From NCBI RefSeq assembly GCF_001854125.1, contig NZ_CP017715.1:868001-932000 (forward strand): a stretch of 64,000 bases of DNA, written 5' to 3'. The DNA comes from Marinobacter salinus (GTDB lineage: Bacteria > Pseudomonadota > Gammaproteobacteria > Pseudomonadales > Oleiphilaceae). The position numbers and the translations under genes were made by a program. The notes under the pieces were generated by a model. It searched no databases. It was not told the DNA's origin and worked only from the letters and a program-made list of their open reading frames with translations. How positions within the stretch are numbered: position 1 is the first letter of the stretch; each line of letters opens with the position of its first letter. This document shows positions 53,315 to 61,799 of this stretch, piece by piece.

Positions 53315-56230
53315 TCAGAGTGGCGCACAATTTCTGGTGAGTAAGGCAACGGGGAAATATCGGAAAAGATCTGCAGCCCTGAACCAGAGGCCATTGTCGT
53401 TCCGGGAGACCTGCGGAACCTCATCAGTAAGCACATTGTGGAAACTGCCTGTGCTGGCATCTCCCCCAGCCTCAATCCACGTATCATCCCACGTAGGACT
53501 GCCAAGTGGCATGCTGTCGTTTCCGTCAGTCAGCCTCGCGAACCAGCGTGGAACCGCAACTATAACCTCTTTATCTCCGAGGCGCCGGCCGAAAGCACAG
53601 ATGTGGTTAGCTCTGTGCCCCCGGGTTTTCAGTTCAAAATACTCACCCTCAATGAACAGGGAGTATTGCTGGCGCCGCAAGGTCAGTGTCCGCCATGTAA
53701 GAAACAGCTTGGCTCGTCCATCTTCGATTTGGGTCAGTAAATCCTGCAAAAGGGCCCGAGGGTCTGAGTTGTTCCGATATTCGGTTGTTAGCGCCTGCAG
53801 TGCTCGCTGCCGACGATGAAAATCGACAGGGGCTCGATTGTCGGGGTCAACGAGATTGAAAGCACAGAGGTCATTGCCCTGATAGATGTCCGGAACGCCA
53901 GGGATCGTGAGTTTAAGCAGCGTTTGTGACAGGCTGCTGAGCAAACCGAACCATCCCAAACGTTGTTGAAAGGGAATAAAATCCTTTAGAAACTCATTGT
54001 TCCTTGAGTTGTCCAGCAATGCGCGCACAAACAATTGCATGGCACTTTCGTATTCAGGGTTCGGATTGATCCAGGAGGTGAAGACCTTGGCTTCTCTGAC
54101 AGCCTTGAGCATGTAAGCTTCGATACGGCCTCTGATTCCCGCCAGGTCAGACTCGGGTGTTGTTCCCGGTGGCCAGGCGCCCAGCAGAATCTGATAGAGC
54201 AGATACTCATCATTGCGGGAGGGCATTGGGATATCATTGACGAGGCGTTTCTTGTGGCGATTCATTCGACTCCAGCGAGACACGTGCTGGCGCCATTCAC
54301 GGGGCAATTCGGAGAGGATGTTGATGCGGGTACGGACATCCTCGCTGCGCTTGCTGTCATGGGTGGATGTCGTGACCATCGATTGAGGCCATGCCGACAA
54401 ACGGCGCTGGTTTTCCTGGTGGAATGTGTCGACGGACACACCGAATGCTCGCGGGTCAAAACCAACGTCATTCATCGAAACCAACCGGTTGTAACTATAG
54501 AGTGCGGTGTCCTCCAGGCCCTTGGCCATAACCGGAGCCGTGTACTGCTGAAAACGCAGGGCGAACCTTACCACTTCCTGCCTTATTCTCGGGCTATACC
54601 TGTTGACCTCGCCAAGGGTTATTAACTCTTCCAGAAAATCGAAGATCTGTATGTCATTTGCAGGACTGCGCTTCTTGGCCTGAGTGATGGCCTGACGGAT
54701 GTAATGATAATCTGTCTCGGAGCTTCGCTCCCGGGTGATGTACGTCCGATAGACCGGAAAGCAGGCAGCGATCTCCGCGGTGGCTGCACGCAGGGCCTGG
54801 TAGGTGAAGTCGCGGGTGTGACGGTCAGTCTGCGCAATGCTGCTGGCCAGCTTGGCGAGGGAAGTCAGGTCACTCGCCAGCGCGCCGTGAATGATGAGTT
54901 TTTTCCGCTTGTATAACAACTCGCTGAAGTCGTCACTCTGGCCCGTGAACTGTCGGTAGAATCGGCTAAGCGCATGCTCTGAATCCGGACAGATCAGCAA
55001 GCCGTTGAGGAGGTGGGCGGCTTCGTATCCTGTGGTGCCGGAAACTGGCCATTCAACAGGCAGGTGTTCCGGGTAGGTGAGTACCTTTTCTACCAGCACA
55101 TAATAGTTGGCTTCCGTCGGCTCTTGCACCTTGGCGTCCAGCGTGCTGGCGATCATGGCCTGAAGGTCGCCATAGTATTTGAAGGGGTCAGACAAACCAT
55201 CCGGGTGGTCAATGCGTAAACCGCTGATCTCACCATTATCGATAAGCCTCTGGACAAGGCGATGAGTGGCGCTAAACACGTCGTCGTCTTCGATTCGGAT
55301 GCCCGCCAGTTCATTGATATCAAAAAAGCGACGGTAATTGATCTCGTCTGATGCCACCTGCCAGTACGCCAGTCGATACGCCTGCTTCTCCAGCAAGCGG
55401 TCAAGCGGGTCGAAGCTTTCTGGTTGGCCCAAAGTGCCGTTGAAGTGTCTGAGGTTCCTGTTTATATGCGCCCGGATTTCGGGGTAATGGCGGTATAGTT
55501 CGGTTAGATGACCTTTGCACGCCGCAATGCCCCTGGTCCGTTTTGTTCGCCGGGTACTGGCTAGCTCCGTCCGCCGTGGCAGAGCATGGCAATCGGCAAT
55601 AAGCGCTGTAAACGAACTGAAAACCTGAGGATCTCTGCTCAGTTGGTGCTCTAGCAGCTCGATTCCAAAGCTGAGGATTTGCGGGTAGCTGCGAGGGTCA
55701 ACCGGAAACAGGTGCTCGTAATAGCGTACGCCAAAGGTGCCCTCGTCAGCATTCAATACAAGCGTCAACTCGCCTTGCTCAAGGGTGGCGCCATAGTGAT
55801 CACCCAAAAAGGGCAGCAGGACCTTGTTGCGCAGAGCAGGATTGGCAGGGTGCCAGTCAATGTCGAAATACCGGGCGTAGGCAGAAGACTCGCCGTTTTC
55901 CAGAACATCGAGCCACCAGGCGTTATCGTCACCTCCGACGCCCATGTGGTTCGGAACGATATCCAGAATCTGGCTCATTCCATGTTCCTGCAACGCCTGG
56001 ACGTAGGTGGCGAAACTGGCTTCGTCTCCGAGCTCCGGGTCCAGAGCATTGTGATCGACTATGTCGTAGCCATGAGGGCTGCCGGCCCGTGCTTTCAGAA
56101 ACGGTGAAGCGTAAATGTGGCTGATGCCGAGGAGGTGGAGATAAGGGATGATTTTGGTGGCAGCGGCGAAGGTGAAGTCACGATTGAACTGCAGGCGATA
56201 GGTTGCAGAGGGTGCTACAGGCGCTCTCAT
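53315..56230 (-). CDS. treY: Malto-oligosyltrehalose synthase
   Basis: A 971-residue GH13 enzyme that isomerises the reducing end of a maltodextrin into a trehalose unit. It starts APSATYRLQFNRDFTFAAA and has GISHIYASPFLKARAGSPHGYDIVDH near residue 40, ILDIVPNHMGVGGDDN, GLRIDHPDGLSDP with the nucleophile, KVLTYPEHLP and GLEDTALYSYNRLVS. The C-terminal part ends in a beta-domain. The ATG at 56230 overlaps the treZ stop by 4 bp (ATGA); the longer upstream open frame is antisense-like sequence inside treZ and is not used. It is the last gene of the trehalose operon. Confidence 0.94.
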   Translation of the reverse strand: MRAPVAPSATYRLQFNRDFTFAAATKIIPYLHLLGISHIYASPFLKARAGSPHGYDIVDHNALDPELGDEASFATYVQALQEHGMSQILDIVPNHMGVGGDDNAWWLDVLENGESSAYARYFDIDWHPANPALRNKVLLPFLGDHYGATLEQGELTLVLNADEGTFGVRYYEHLFPVDPRSYPQILSFGIELLEHQLSRDPQVFSSFTALIADCHALPRRTELASTRRTKRTRGIAACKGHLTELYRHYPEIRAHINRNLRHFNGTLGQPESFDPLDRLLEKQAYRLAYWQVASDEINYRRFFDINELAGIRIEDDDVFSATHRLVQRLIDNGEISGLRIDHPDGLSDPFKYYGDLQAMIASTLDAKVQEPTEANYYVLVEKVLTYPEHLPVEWPVSGTTGYEAAHLLNGLLICPDSEHALSRFYRQFTGQSDDFSELLYKRKKLIIHGALASDLTSLAKLASSIAQTDRHTRDFTYQALRAATAEIAACFPVYRTYITRERSSETDYHYIRQAITQAKKRSPANDIQIFDFLEELITLGEVNRYSPRIRQEVVRFALRFQQYTAPVMAKGLEDTALYSYNRLVSMNDVGFDPRAFGVSVDTFHQENQRRLSAWPQSMVTTSTHDSKRSEDVRTRINILSELPREWRQHVSRWSRMNRHKKRLVNDIPMPSRNDEYLLYQILLGAWPPGTTPESDLAGIRGRIEAYMLKAVREAKVFTSWINPNPEYESAMQLFVRALLDNSRNNEFLKDFIPFQQRLGWFGLLSSLSQTLLKLTIPGVPDIYQGNDLCAFNLVDPDNRAPVDFHRRQRALQALTTEYRNNSDPRALLQDLLTQIEDGRAKLFLTWRTLTLRRQQYSLFIEGEYFELKTRGHRANHICAFGRRLGDKEVIVAVPRWFARLTDGNDSMPLGSPTWDDTWIEAGGDASTGSFHNVLTDEVPQVSRNDNGLWFRAADLFRYFPVALLTRNCAPL

Positions 56231-58119
56231 GCAGAGGTGCTCCCGGCCTTCAGTAACCAGGCTACTGACCAGGGGGGTAGCTCCACGTCGCCGTGTTTCC
56301 CGATCAGCGGTGTGTGAGTGGCGTAAAGGACCTCGCCCGGTGGCCATTTGATGCCTGCAATGCCTTTGCTATCAAGGTTGGCGATGAGGAAAAGCTCGGA
56401 GCCGTCGCCCAATACCCAGCGTGCTGCCAGAGCTCGATCGCCGAGTTTCAGGGAGGGTTTCTGATGGCCGGCCATTTTACCAAGCCGGGGTATCAGTTCT
56501 CGTTGTCGAAGGGCGTTAAGTTCCCGATTTAGCGTCAGCCAGTATGTATGCTCCTTCAGGTCACAGGTGGTCCAGTCGAGTACAGACTGTGTGAAGGTTT
56601 CCGGAGCCATCGGGTTGGGTATGCATTCTCGTGATTCGGGGTCACTGAATTGTGGAAATCCAGCGAACTCCTGCTGACGACCGTTAATGACGCTTTCCGC
56701 CAACTCCGGCCCGAAGTCACAGAAAAAGGTGAATGGCTGAATGCAGCCCCACTCTTCACCCATGAATAACAGAGGCACTGAGGGGGCAAGCCGGAGCAGG
56801 ACCGTCGCTGCCCTGAGCTGCTCCGGACTGGCCAGCGAAGCTATGCGTTCGCCGAAAGCCCGGTTGCCTACCTGGTCATGGTTTTGCAGAAATGAGACAA
56901 AGGCGGTGGCGGGTAAATGGCCGCTGGGTTCGCCTCTGCGGCGCTTCTCGCGATAAGCCGAAGGCTCTCCCTGATAGGTAAACCCCTCGGTCAGGCATCT
57001 TCCCAGAAGCTGAACTGGCTCATGGGTGTAATCCATGTAGTAGCCCGTCGACTCACCTGTTAGCAGCAGGTGCAGGACGTGGTGGAAATCGTCGTTCCAC
57101 TGAGCGTTGTAAAGTTGTGGTCTTGCGTTCCTGTCGCGGGGCAGGAAATGCGCTGCGTTGTGATCATTCTCAAGGATCAAATGAATATGTCGGGTGTCAC
57201 CAAAATGGCTGCGAACTCGCTGTGCCAGATCAGTAAGAATGTCCGGCGTCGAATCGTCCGTTATGGTGTGAACAGCATCCAGGCGTAACCCGTCGAGATT
57301 GTATTCTTGCAGCCAGAACAGCGCATTGTGGATGAAAAACTGCCGCACCGGCTCGCTGTCATTACCGTCGAAATTGATGCCCGCGCCCCAGGGAGTCTCA
57401 TGTCGATCAGAGAAAAACTGGGGCGCATAATGCATAAGGTAGTTGCCCTCAGGCCCGAAATGGTTGTAAACCACATCGAGATAAACCATCAGGCCGCGCC
57501 CATGAGCGGCATCGATGAGCGCTTTCAGGTCGTCGGGGCGTCCATACTGGCTGTCGGGAGCGAAGAGGTGGACAGCGTCATAGCCCCAGTTACGGGAACC
57601 GGGGAAGTCCGCCACCGGCATCAATTCGATCGCGGTGATGCCTAGTTCTGCCAGATAGTCGAGTTTGTCCATCGCCGCCGCAAAGTTGCCTTCCCTGGTA
57701 AAGCAGCCAACGTGCAGCTCATAGATGATGGCCTCCTCCCATGGGCGACCGCACCAGCTTGCGTTTCGCCATGACCAGGTGCCCGGATCCACCACCTCGC
57801 TGGGCCCGTGCACATCGCCGGGTTGAAAACGCGAGGCAGGGTCTGGCACCAAAACGTCGCCATCAATGCGAAAGTAATAAAGACTGCCGACACGGGCCAG
57901 CTCGGTGATGCTGCTGAACCAGCCCCCGGGTTTGGCCTCCATTGGCACCAAGACTGCCTCCCGCAGGTCCGGGACGCGTTCGCTACCCGTAGCAGGAGCG
58001 TTCAGACACACCTCGACCCGCTGTGCGGACGGCGCCCAGAGTTGGAACCGGACGCGTCCATCTTTCCGGAGTTCAGCGCCAAATGGCATGTAATGTGACT
58101 GCTGCGTAGTCTCACTCAT
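56227..58119 (-). CDS. treZ: Malto-oligosyltrehalose trehalohydrolase
   Basis: A 630-residue GH13 enzyme that releases trehalose from malto-oligosyltrehalose. The N-terminal CBM48-like domain has MPFGAELRKDGRVRFQLWAPSAQRVEV. The barrel shows IIYELHVGCFTREGNF, ITAIELMPVADFPGSRNWGYD, VYLDVVYNHFGPEGNYL, LDGLRLDAVHTI near residue 280 with the nucleophile, LILENDHN with the acid/base, and FLQNHDQVGNRAFGER. It directly precedes treY with a 4-bp overlap and follows the TreT-like gene by 16 bp. The length is normal. Confidence 0.95.
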   Translation of the reverse strand: MSETTQQSHYMPFGAELRKDGRVRFQLWAPSAQRVEVCLNAPATGSERVPDLREAVLVPMEAKPGGWFSSITELARVGSLYYFRIDGDVLVPDPASRFQPGDVHGPSEVVDPGTWSWRNASWCGRPWEEAIIYELHVGCFTREGNFAAAMDKLDYLAELGITAIELMPVADFPGSRNWGYDAVHLFAPDSQYGRPDDLKALIDAAHGRGLMVYLDVVYNHFGPEGNYLMHYAPQFFSDRHETPWGAGINFDGNDSEPVRQFFIHNALFWLQEYNLDGLRLDAVHTITDDSTPDILTDLAQRVRSHFGDTRHIHLILENDHNAAHFLPRDRNARPQLYNAQWNDDFHHVLHLLLTGESTGYYMDYTHEPVQLLGRCLTEGFTYQGEPSAYREKRRRGEPSGHLPATAFVSFLQNHDQVGNRAFGERIASLASPEQLRAATVLLRLAPSVPLLFMGEEWGCIQPFTFFCDFGPELAESVINGRQQEFAGFPQFSDPESRECIPNPMAPETFTQSVLDWTTCDLKEHTYWLTLNRELNALRQRELIPRLGKMAGHQKPSLKLGDRALAARWVLGDGSELFLIANLDSKGIAGIKWPPGEVLYATHTPLIGKHGDVELPPWSVAWLLKAGSTSA

Positions 58120-58135
58120 TAAAAGATGATGCTTT

Positions 58136-59374
58136 TCAGATAAGTTCTATGCGGTCCCTGGAGCCATAAAACAGGGCGGCCATTAGCGTCAGATATTCCC
58201 GCAGATGGCGCGTTATAAGAAAGTTGTCGCGAACAAACGACTGCGCTTTTTCACCCATTGCCTGAATTTTTTGAGGCTGGTGCAAAAGGTACCGGATTCT
58301 CAGGGCGGCACCTTCCGGTGTGTTCGCCAAAAAACCCGTGTGGTGATTGATGACCTGAAGTCGAATGCCACCGACATCACCTCCGATAACGGGCTTTCCT
58401 TTCCACATCGCTTCGGTGACGGTCAAGCCAAATCCTTCACGGATCGATTTTTGCAGAACGATGTCGGCGGAGCGCTGCAATGCGTTGATCTCAAGATTGG
58501 CATCTGAGGGCAGTAACAGAACATGGATGTCCGGGTCACCTTGGGCGGCCGCTTGCACCTCGCTGAGAACCGCGCTCCCTTCCGGGTCATCCGACGCGCC
58601 GCCGCCAGCGAGTACCAACTGAATCGAAGGCAGGAATTGCTTCGCCAGCTGATAGGCCTGGATGACACCAAGCGGATCCTTGAACCGATCAAAACGTGAG
58701 ACCTGAGCCAACAGGGGGCGCTGTGGATCGAGTTGATAACGGTCTAAAATGCTCTGTATATATTGCGGCTCCAGCTCTATGTTTTTCTCGCTCAGCGGGT
58801 CGATACTCGGCGGTATAAGGTACTGCGGGTGCGGTAATTCCTGGGCGAACGCTGCCAAAGAAAAGATGCTGGCATCGTATGGGGCGACGAAATTCCGTAG
58901 ATATTTCCAGACTGGCCGGTAAGGGTGGCTTGCGTCGATATGGCAGCGCCATATCCATTTACCTTTGCGGTCAGGGCAATACCTGAGGAGTGGCGCTGGT
59001 TGCGGATCGTGGATGAACACGAAATCCGCATCCTCAAGGGTGGGCCTTAACGTTTCAGCATTACGTTCATTGGTTTTTTCAAAGACATTGAGCAGGTTGT
59101 TACTTATCGGAGTGCGGTTACCTTGCAGGGTATTGTGAAAGCCCTTGGTGCACTCGAAGAACTGCTCCTCTCCGGATATGACTTCCCAGTGAGCATCAAT
59201 GCCCAGCTCACGGGTCAACGGAATCAGTTTGGTCAGGATCTCTGCAACGCCACCGCCAACACGGGTTGAATTGACATGTACAACTTTCGCGCCGGCCAGG
59301 GGGCGGGCGAGTTGCCGCAGATGGGCAATAACATCTGGCCCGACAACGTCCGCATAGGCTTCTAATAGACTCAT
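58136..59374 (-). CDS. treT: Trehalose synthase, glycosyltransferring (TreT-type GT4)
   Basis: A 412-residue GT4 glycosyltransferase. The start has VVHVNSTRVGGGVAEILTKLIPL near residue 32, a hallmark of TreT. KWIWRCHIDASHPYRPVW near residue 140, LAQVSRFDRFKDPLGVIQAY near residue 225 and EGFGLTVTEAMWKGKPVIGGDVGGI near residue 325 form the donor site. TreT reversibly makes trehalose from a nucleoside-diphosphate-glucose and glucose. Its start overlaps the DUF5752 gene by 4 bp, a pairing often seen. It gives this block a trehalose route independent of TreY/TreZ. The donor nucleotide cannot be read from sequence. Confidence 0.87.
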   Translation of the reverse strand: MSLLEAYADVVGPDVIAHLRQLARPLAGAKVVHVNSTRVGGGVAEILTKLIPLTRELGIDAHWEVISGEEQFFECTKGFHNTLQGNRTPISNNLLNVFEKTNERNAETLRPTLEDADFVFIHDPQPAPLLRYCPDRKGKWIWRCHIDASHPYRPVWKYLRNFVAPYDASIFSLAAFAQELPHPQYLIPPSIDPLSEKNIELEPQYIQSILDRYQLDPQRPLLAQVSRFDRFKDPLGVIQAYQLAKQFLPSIQLVLAGGGASDDPEGSAVLSEVQAAAQGDPDIHVLLLPSDANLEINALQRSADIVLQKSIREGFGLTVTEAMWKGKPVIGGDVGGIRLQVINHHTGFLANTPEGAALRIRYLLHQPQKIQAMGEKAQSFVRDNFLITRHLREYLTLMAALFYGSRDRIELI

Positions 59375-60063
59375 TGTGATTCCCTCTGAAAGTATGAGGT
59401 GAACACACTTGCAAGCTGATCCCGTAACTCGCTTAGCGAACCAAAGTAGGGATCGATGCCCGCGAGTTTTTCTTGCAGTGGAGTGAATTCGTCGCCAAAG
59501 ACCATCAGCCAGTCACTGAAGTCGTCACGACCATCAGAGGTCCGTCGCCGGGCATCAATAAAATGGTAAAAAACACTGCTTATGGACATGTCTTTTATGG
59601 CGGGCAGAAGTTCGTGCGGTTCCTGCAATTGTTTTTCGGTATTGAATACGACGATTTGGGAACGGACGAATTCAAATTGCTGGGTGGCGCGGGCCCATAA
59701 CAAGTATTCAACTTCGTCCAGTCGGGTATCGACAAGCTCCTTAATTTCCTGCCGGAGGGTATCAAGGTCAGGAAAGCTTGTGGGCGCCAAAGCTGAAAGT
59801 CGTTCTGCAAGTACCGCGTCGTGAATGCCGTGCCTGACCCAGGCGGCGAAGTCGTTGTTATATTCACGCTCTTCAAAGCGCGGCTGAAGTAATCCGCCCC
59901 AAAAATGGTGGTAGATGCTTGCCGTATCTATATTGGCCAGCTCACTGCGGAACTCCTGCAACATTCTCGCTTTTTTTCCGGTGGCCAGAACAACCAAAGC
60001 ACAATCTTTTATGCGGAAGGCCTTCCCGGTTTCCGCCGCGTTTGTTGGTTCGGTTTGAGTCAT
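59371..60063 (-). CDS. DUF5752 family protein with internal duplication, linked to TreT
   Basis: A 230-residue soluble protein of unknown function, probably DUF5752. It contains two similar halves: SIYHHFWGGLLQPRF with later DFAAWV and LRQEIKELV (about residues 45-115), and SVFYHFIDARRRTSDGRDDF with SDWLMV and LRDQLASVF (about residues 160-225). Each half has an H..H/F cluster, then D-aromatic-W, then an L.....LV helix. No catalytic motif is apparent. It is the first gene of the operon running to treT, treZ and treY, and overlaps treT by 4 bp, which suggests a partner or regulator of TreT. Confidence 0.72.
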   Translation of the reverse strand: MTQTEPTNAAETGKAFRIKDCALVVLATGKKARMLQEFRSELANIDTASIYHHFWGGLLQPRFEEREYNNDFAAWVRHGIHDAVLAERLSALAPTSFPDLDTLRQEIKELVDTRLDEVEYLLWARATQQFEFVRSQIVVFNTEKQLQEPHELLPAIKDMSISSVFYHFIDARRRTSDGRDDFSDWLMVFGDEFTPLQEKLAGIDPYFGSLSELRDQLASVFTSYFQRESQ

Positions 60064-60140
60064 CGGGTAGCGCCTCGGTGTTGCTCGGGACTTTCATTGT
60101 CAATCACTGGCTGAACACTGACATCGCTTTTGGATTCGGG

Positions 60141-60158
60141 CATTGAAATTTGTCAAAC
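60141..60158. promoter_or_regulatory. FNR-type palindrome (weak right arm) upstream of the trehalose operon
   Basis: CATTGA-AATTTG-TCAAAC. The core TTGA-N6-TCAA is kept, but the outer two bases of the right arm differ. Read on the minus strand, the core TTGAC-N4-TTCAA matches the other copies. It is 78 bp upstream of the DUF5752 start, and 80 bp before tadA on the other side. Confidence 0.5.
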
Positions 60159-60237
60159 CTCAGGCGCGGCCAATGGTTATTCCGTGACGATATGACATCT
60201 CACTTGTTATAGTTCCGTTTTTTAACGGGTTTCCGGT

Positions 60238-60759
60238 ATGGCTGGTGAGTCCACGACACATCTTTCTAAGGCTACAGATGAACACTGGATGGGCCGGGCG
60301 CTGGCGTTGGCGGCCCAGGCAGCCAGTATCGGAGAAGTGCCGGTTGGGGCAGTGGTGGTTCTTGACGGGCGCGAGGTCGGTGCCGGTTTCAATGCCCCCA
60401 TTACCGGCTGTGATCCAACAGCCCACGCTGAAATCCGGGCACTCAGAGACGCGGCCGCGCGCGTGGGTAATTACCGTTTGTCCGGGGCGACGCTTTATGT
60501 AACGCTTGAGCCCTGTACCATGTGCGTCGGAGCCATTATCCACGGCCGTATAAGCCGGTTGGTTTACGGTGCTCCCGAGCCAAAAGCGGGCGCTGTGGAG
60601 TCGGCCCGGAGAACGCTAGATGAGCCATACCTTAACTGGGAAGTGACCGCTGTTTCAGGCCTTCTCCAGGATCAATGCAGCCAGATAATAAGTGATTTTT
60701 TCAGTCAGCGCCGTGAACAGATCCGGCGTCAGCGGAAGCAACTATCAGGGAAGGAGTAG
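60238..60759 (+). CDS. tadA: tRNA-specific adenosine deaminase
   Basis: A 173-residue zinc deaminase converting A34 to inosine in tRNA-Arg(ACG). Zinc motifs are PTAHAEIRAL near residue 60 (His and proton-shuttling Glu) and LEPCTMCVGAII near residue 90 (two Cys). VPVGAVVVLDGREVGAGFN and RLVYGAPEPKAGAVES are typical. It marks the right border of the accessory block; in Pseudomonas it lies close downstream of guaA. The C-terminus is basic (RREQIRRQRKQL). galE begins 9 bp after its stop. Confidence 0.95.
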   Translation: MAGESTTHLSKATDEHWMGRALALAAQAASIGEVPVGAVVVLDGREVGAGFNAPITGCDPTAHAEIRALRDAAARVGNYRLSGATLYVTLEPCTMCVGAIIHGRISRLVYGAPEPKAGAVESARRTLDEPYLNWEVTAVSGLLQDQCSQIISDFFSQRREQIRRQRKQLSGKE

Positions 60760-60768
60760 ACTTCGGTC

Positions 60769-61764
60769 ATGAAAGTACTTGTTACCGGCGGTGCCGGGTA
60801 TATTGGCAGCCACGTTGTTCGCCAGCTCGCGCAGGCGGGTCACGATATTGTTGTCTTTGACAACCTTTCAACCGGATATCGCTGGGCAGTCACAGCGGGC
60901 GAACTGATTGTCGGCGACCTGGCGGATGAAGCCGCGATCGAGGGGCTGTTTTCAAAACATGAGTTTGAGGCTGTGCTTCATTTCGCTGCCAACATCGTCG
61001 TGCCGGAATCGGTTGAGAATCCTCTCAAGTACTACAGTAACAATACCCGCAATACCTTGAATCTGCTTAAAGCTATTGAAAAATATCGCGTTCCTTTCAT
61101 GGTATTTTCTTCAACGGCGGCGGTTTACGGGATGCCAGAGCAAACCGTGTTAACCGAAGAGCTCCCGCTCGCGCCTATCAATCCTTACGGCGCCTCCAAA
61201 ATGATGAGTGAGCGGATGATCATGGATCTTGCCGCGGCATCGGAGCTCAATTACGTCATACTTCGTTACTTCAACGTCGCAGGCGCCAGCCCGGAGGGAC
61301 TGCTGGGGCAGGCTACGCCGGAAGCAACGCACCTGATCAAGGTTGCCTGCGAGTGCGCCACAGGTCAGCGTGAGGGCATGAGCGTGTTTGGCACCGACTA
61401 TGAGACCCGGGACGGTACCTGTGTTCGTGACTACATTCACGTGGAAGATCTGGCAAAGGCTCATGTCATGGCGCTGGATTACATGGCGCGTGGCGGCGAT
61501 TCCCGGGTTCTGAATTGTGGGTATGGCCGTGGCTTTACTGTCCGGGAAGTGATTGACGTGGTTAAAAAACACTCCGGTCGAGAGTTCCCGGTGACTGAAA
61601 CCGGGCGCAGGGCCGGGGATCCGGCGGCGCTGATGGCGGACAATTCGCGAATCCGGGCAACACTCGGTTGGAAACCGGATTTTGATGATCTGGACACCAT
61701 TGTCGGGACGGCGCTTGCCTGGGAAGAAATCTGGCAGAAAAAGAAAACTGCCAACGCAAACTGA
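60769..61764 (+). CDS. galE: UDP-glucose 4-epimerase
   Basis: A 331-residue extended SDR. The NAD-binding motif is VTGGAGYIGSHVV at the N-terminus. The catalytic FSSTAAVYG serine/threonine and the NPYGASK Tyr-Lys pair lie near residues 120-147, with VLRYFNVAGASPEG and RDYIHVEDLAKAH following. It interconverts UDP-glucose and UDP-galactose for surface polysaccharides. AAGGAG precedes the ATG. It is 35 bp upstream of ugd. Confidence 0.93.
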   Translation: MKVLVTGGAGYIGSHVVRQLAQAGHDIVVFDNLSTGYRWAVTAGELIVGDLADEAAIEGLFSKHEFEAVLHFAANIVVPESVENPLKYYSNNTRNTLNLLKAIEKYRVPFMVFSSTAAVYGMPEQTVLTEELPLAPINPYGASKMMSERMIMDLAAASELNYVILRYFNVAGASPEGLLGQATPEATHLIKVACECATGQREGMSVFGTDYETRDGTCVRDYIHVEDLAKAHVMALDYMARGGDSRVLNCGYGRGFTVREVIDVVKKHSGREFPVTETGRRAGDPAALMADNSRIRATLGWKPDFDDLDTIVGTALAWEEIWQKKKTANAN

Positions 61765-61799
61765 GTTTTAGTCTTTTCTTTCTGATCGGGATTTAACGG

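Noticed and set aside
56230..56347. Longer treY start inside treZ.
   Set aside because: The extra 39 residues are out-of-frame treZ sequence; the ATG at 56230 gives the family N-terminus and a 4-bp overlap.
60160..60237. tRNA fragment or direct repeat marking the right end of the block.
   Set aside because: I compared the DNA after guaA with that before tadA by eye and found no shared repeat or tRNA 3' end.
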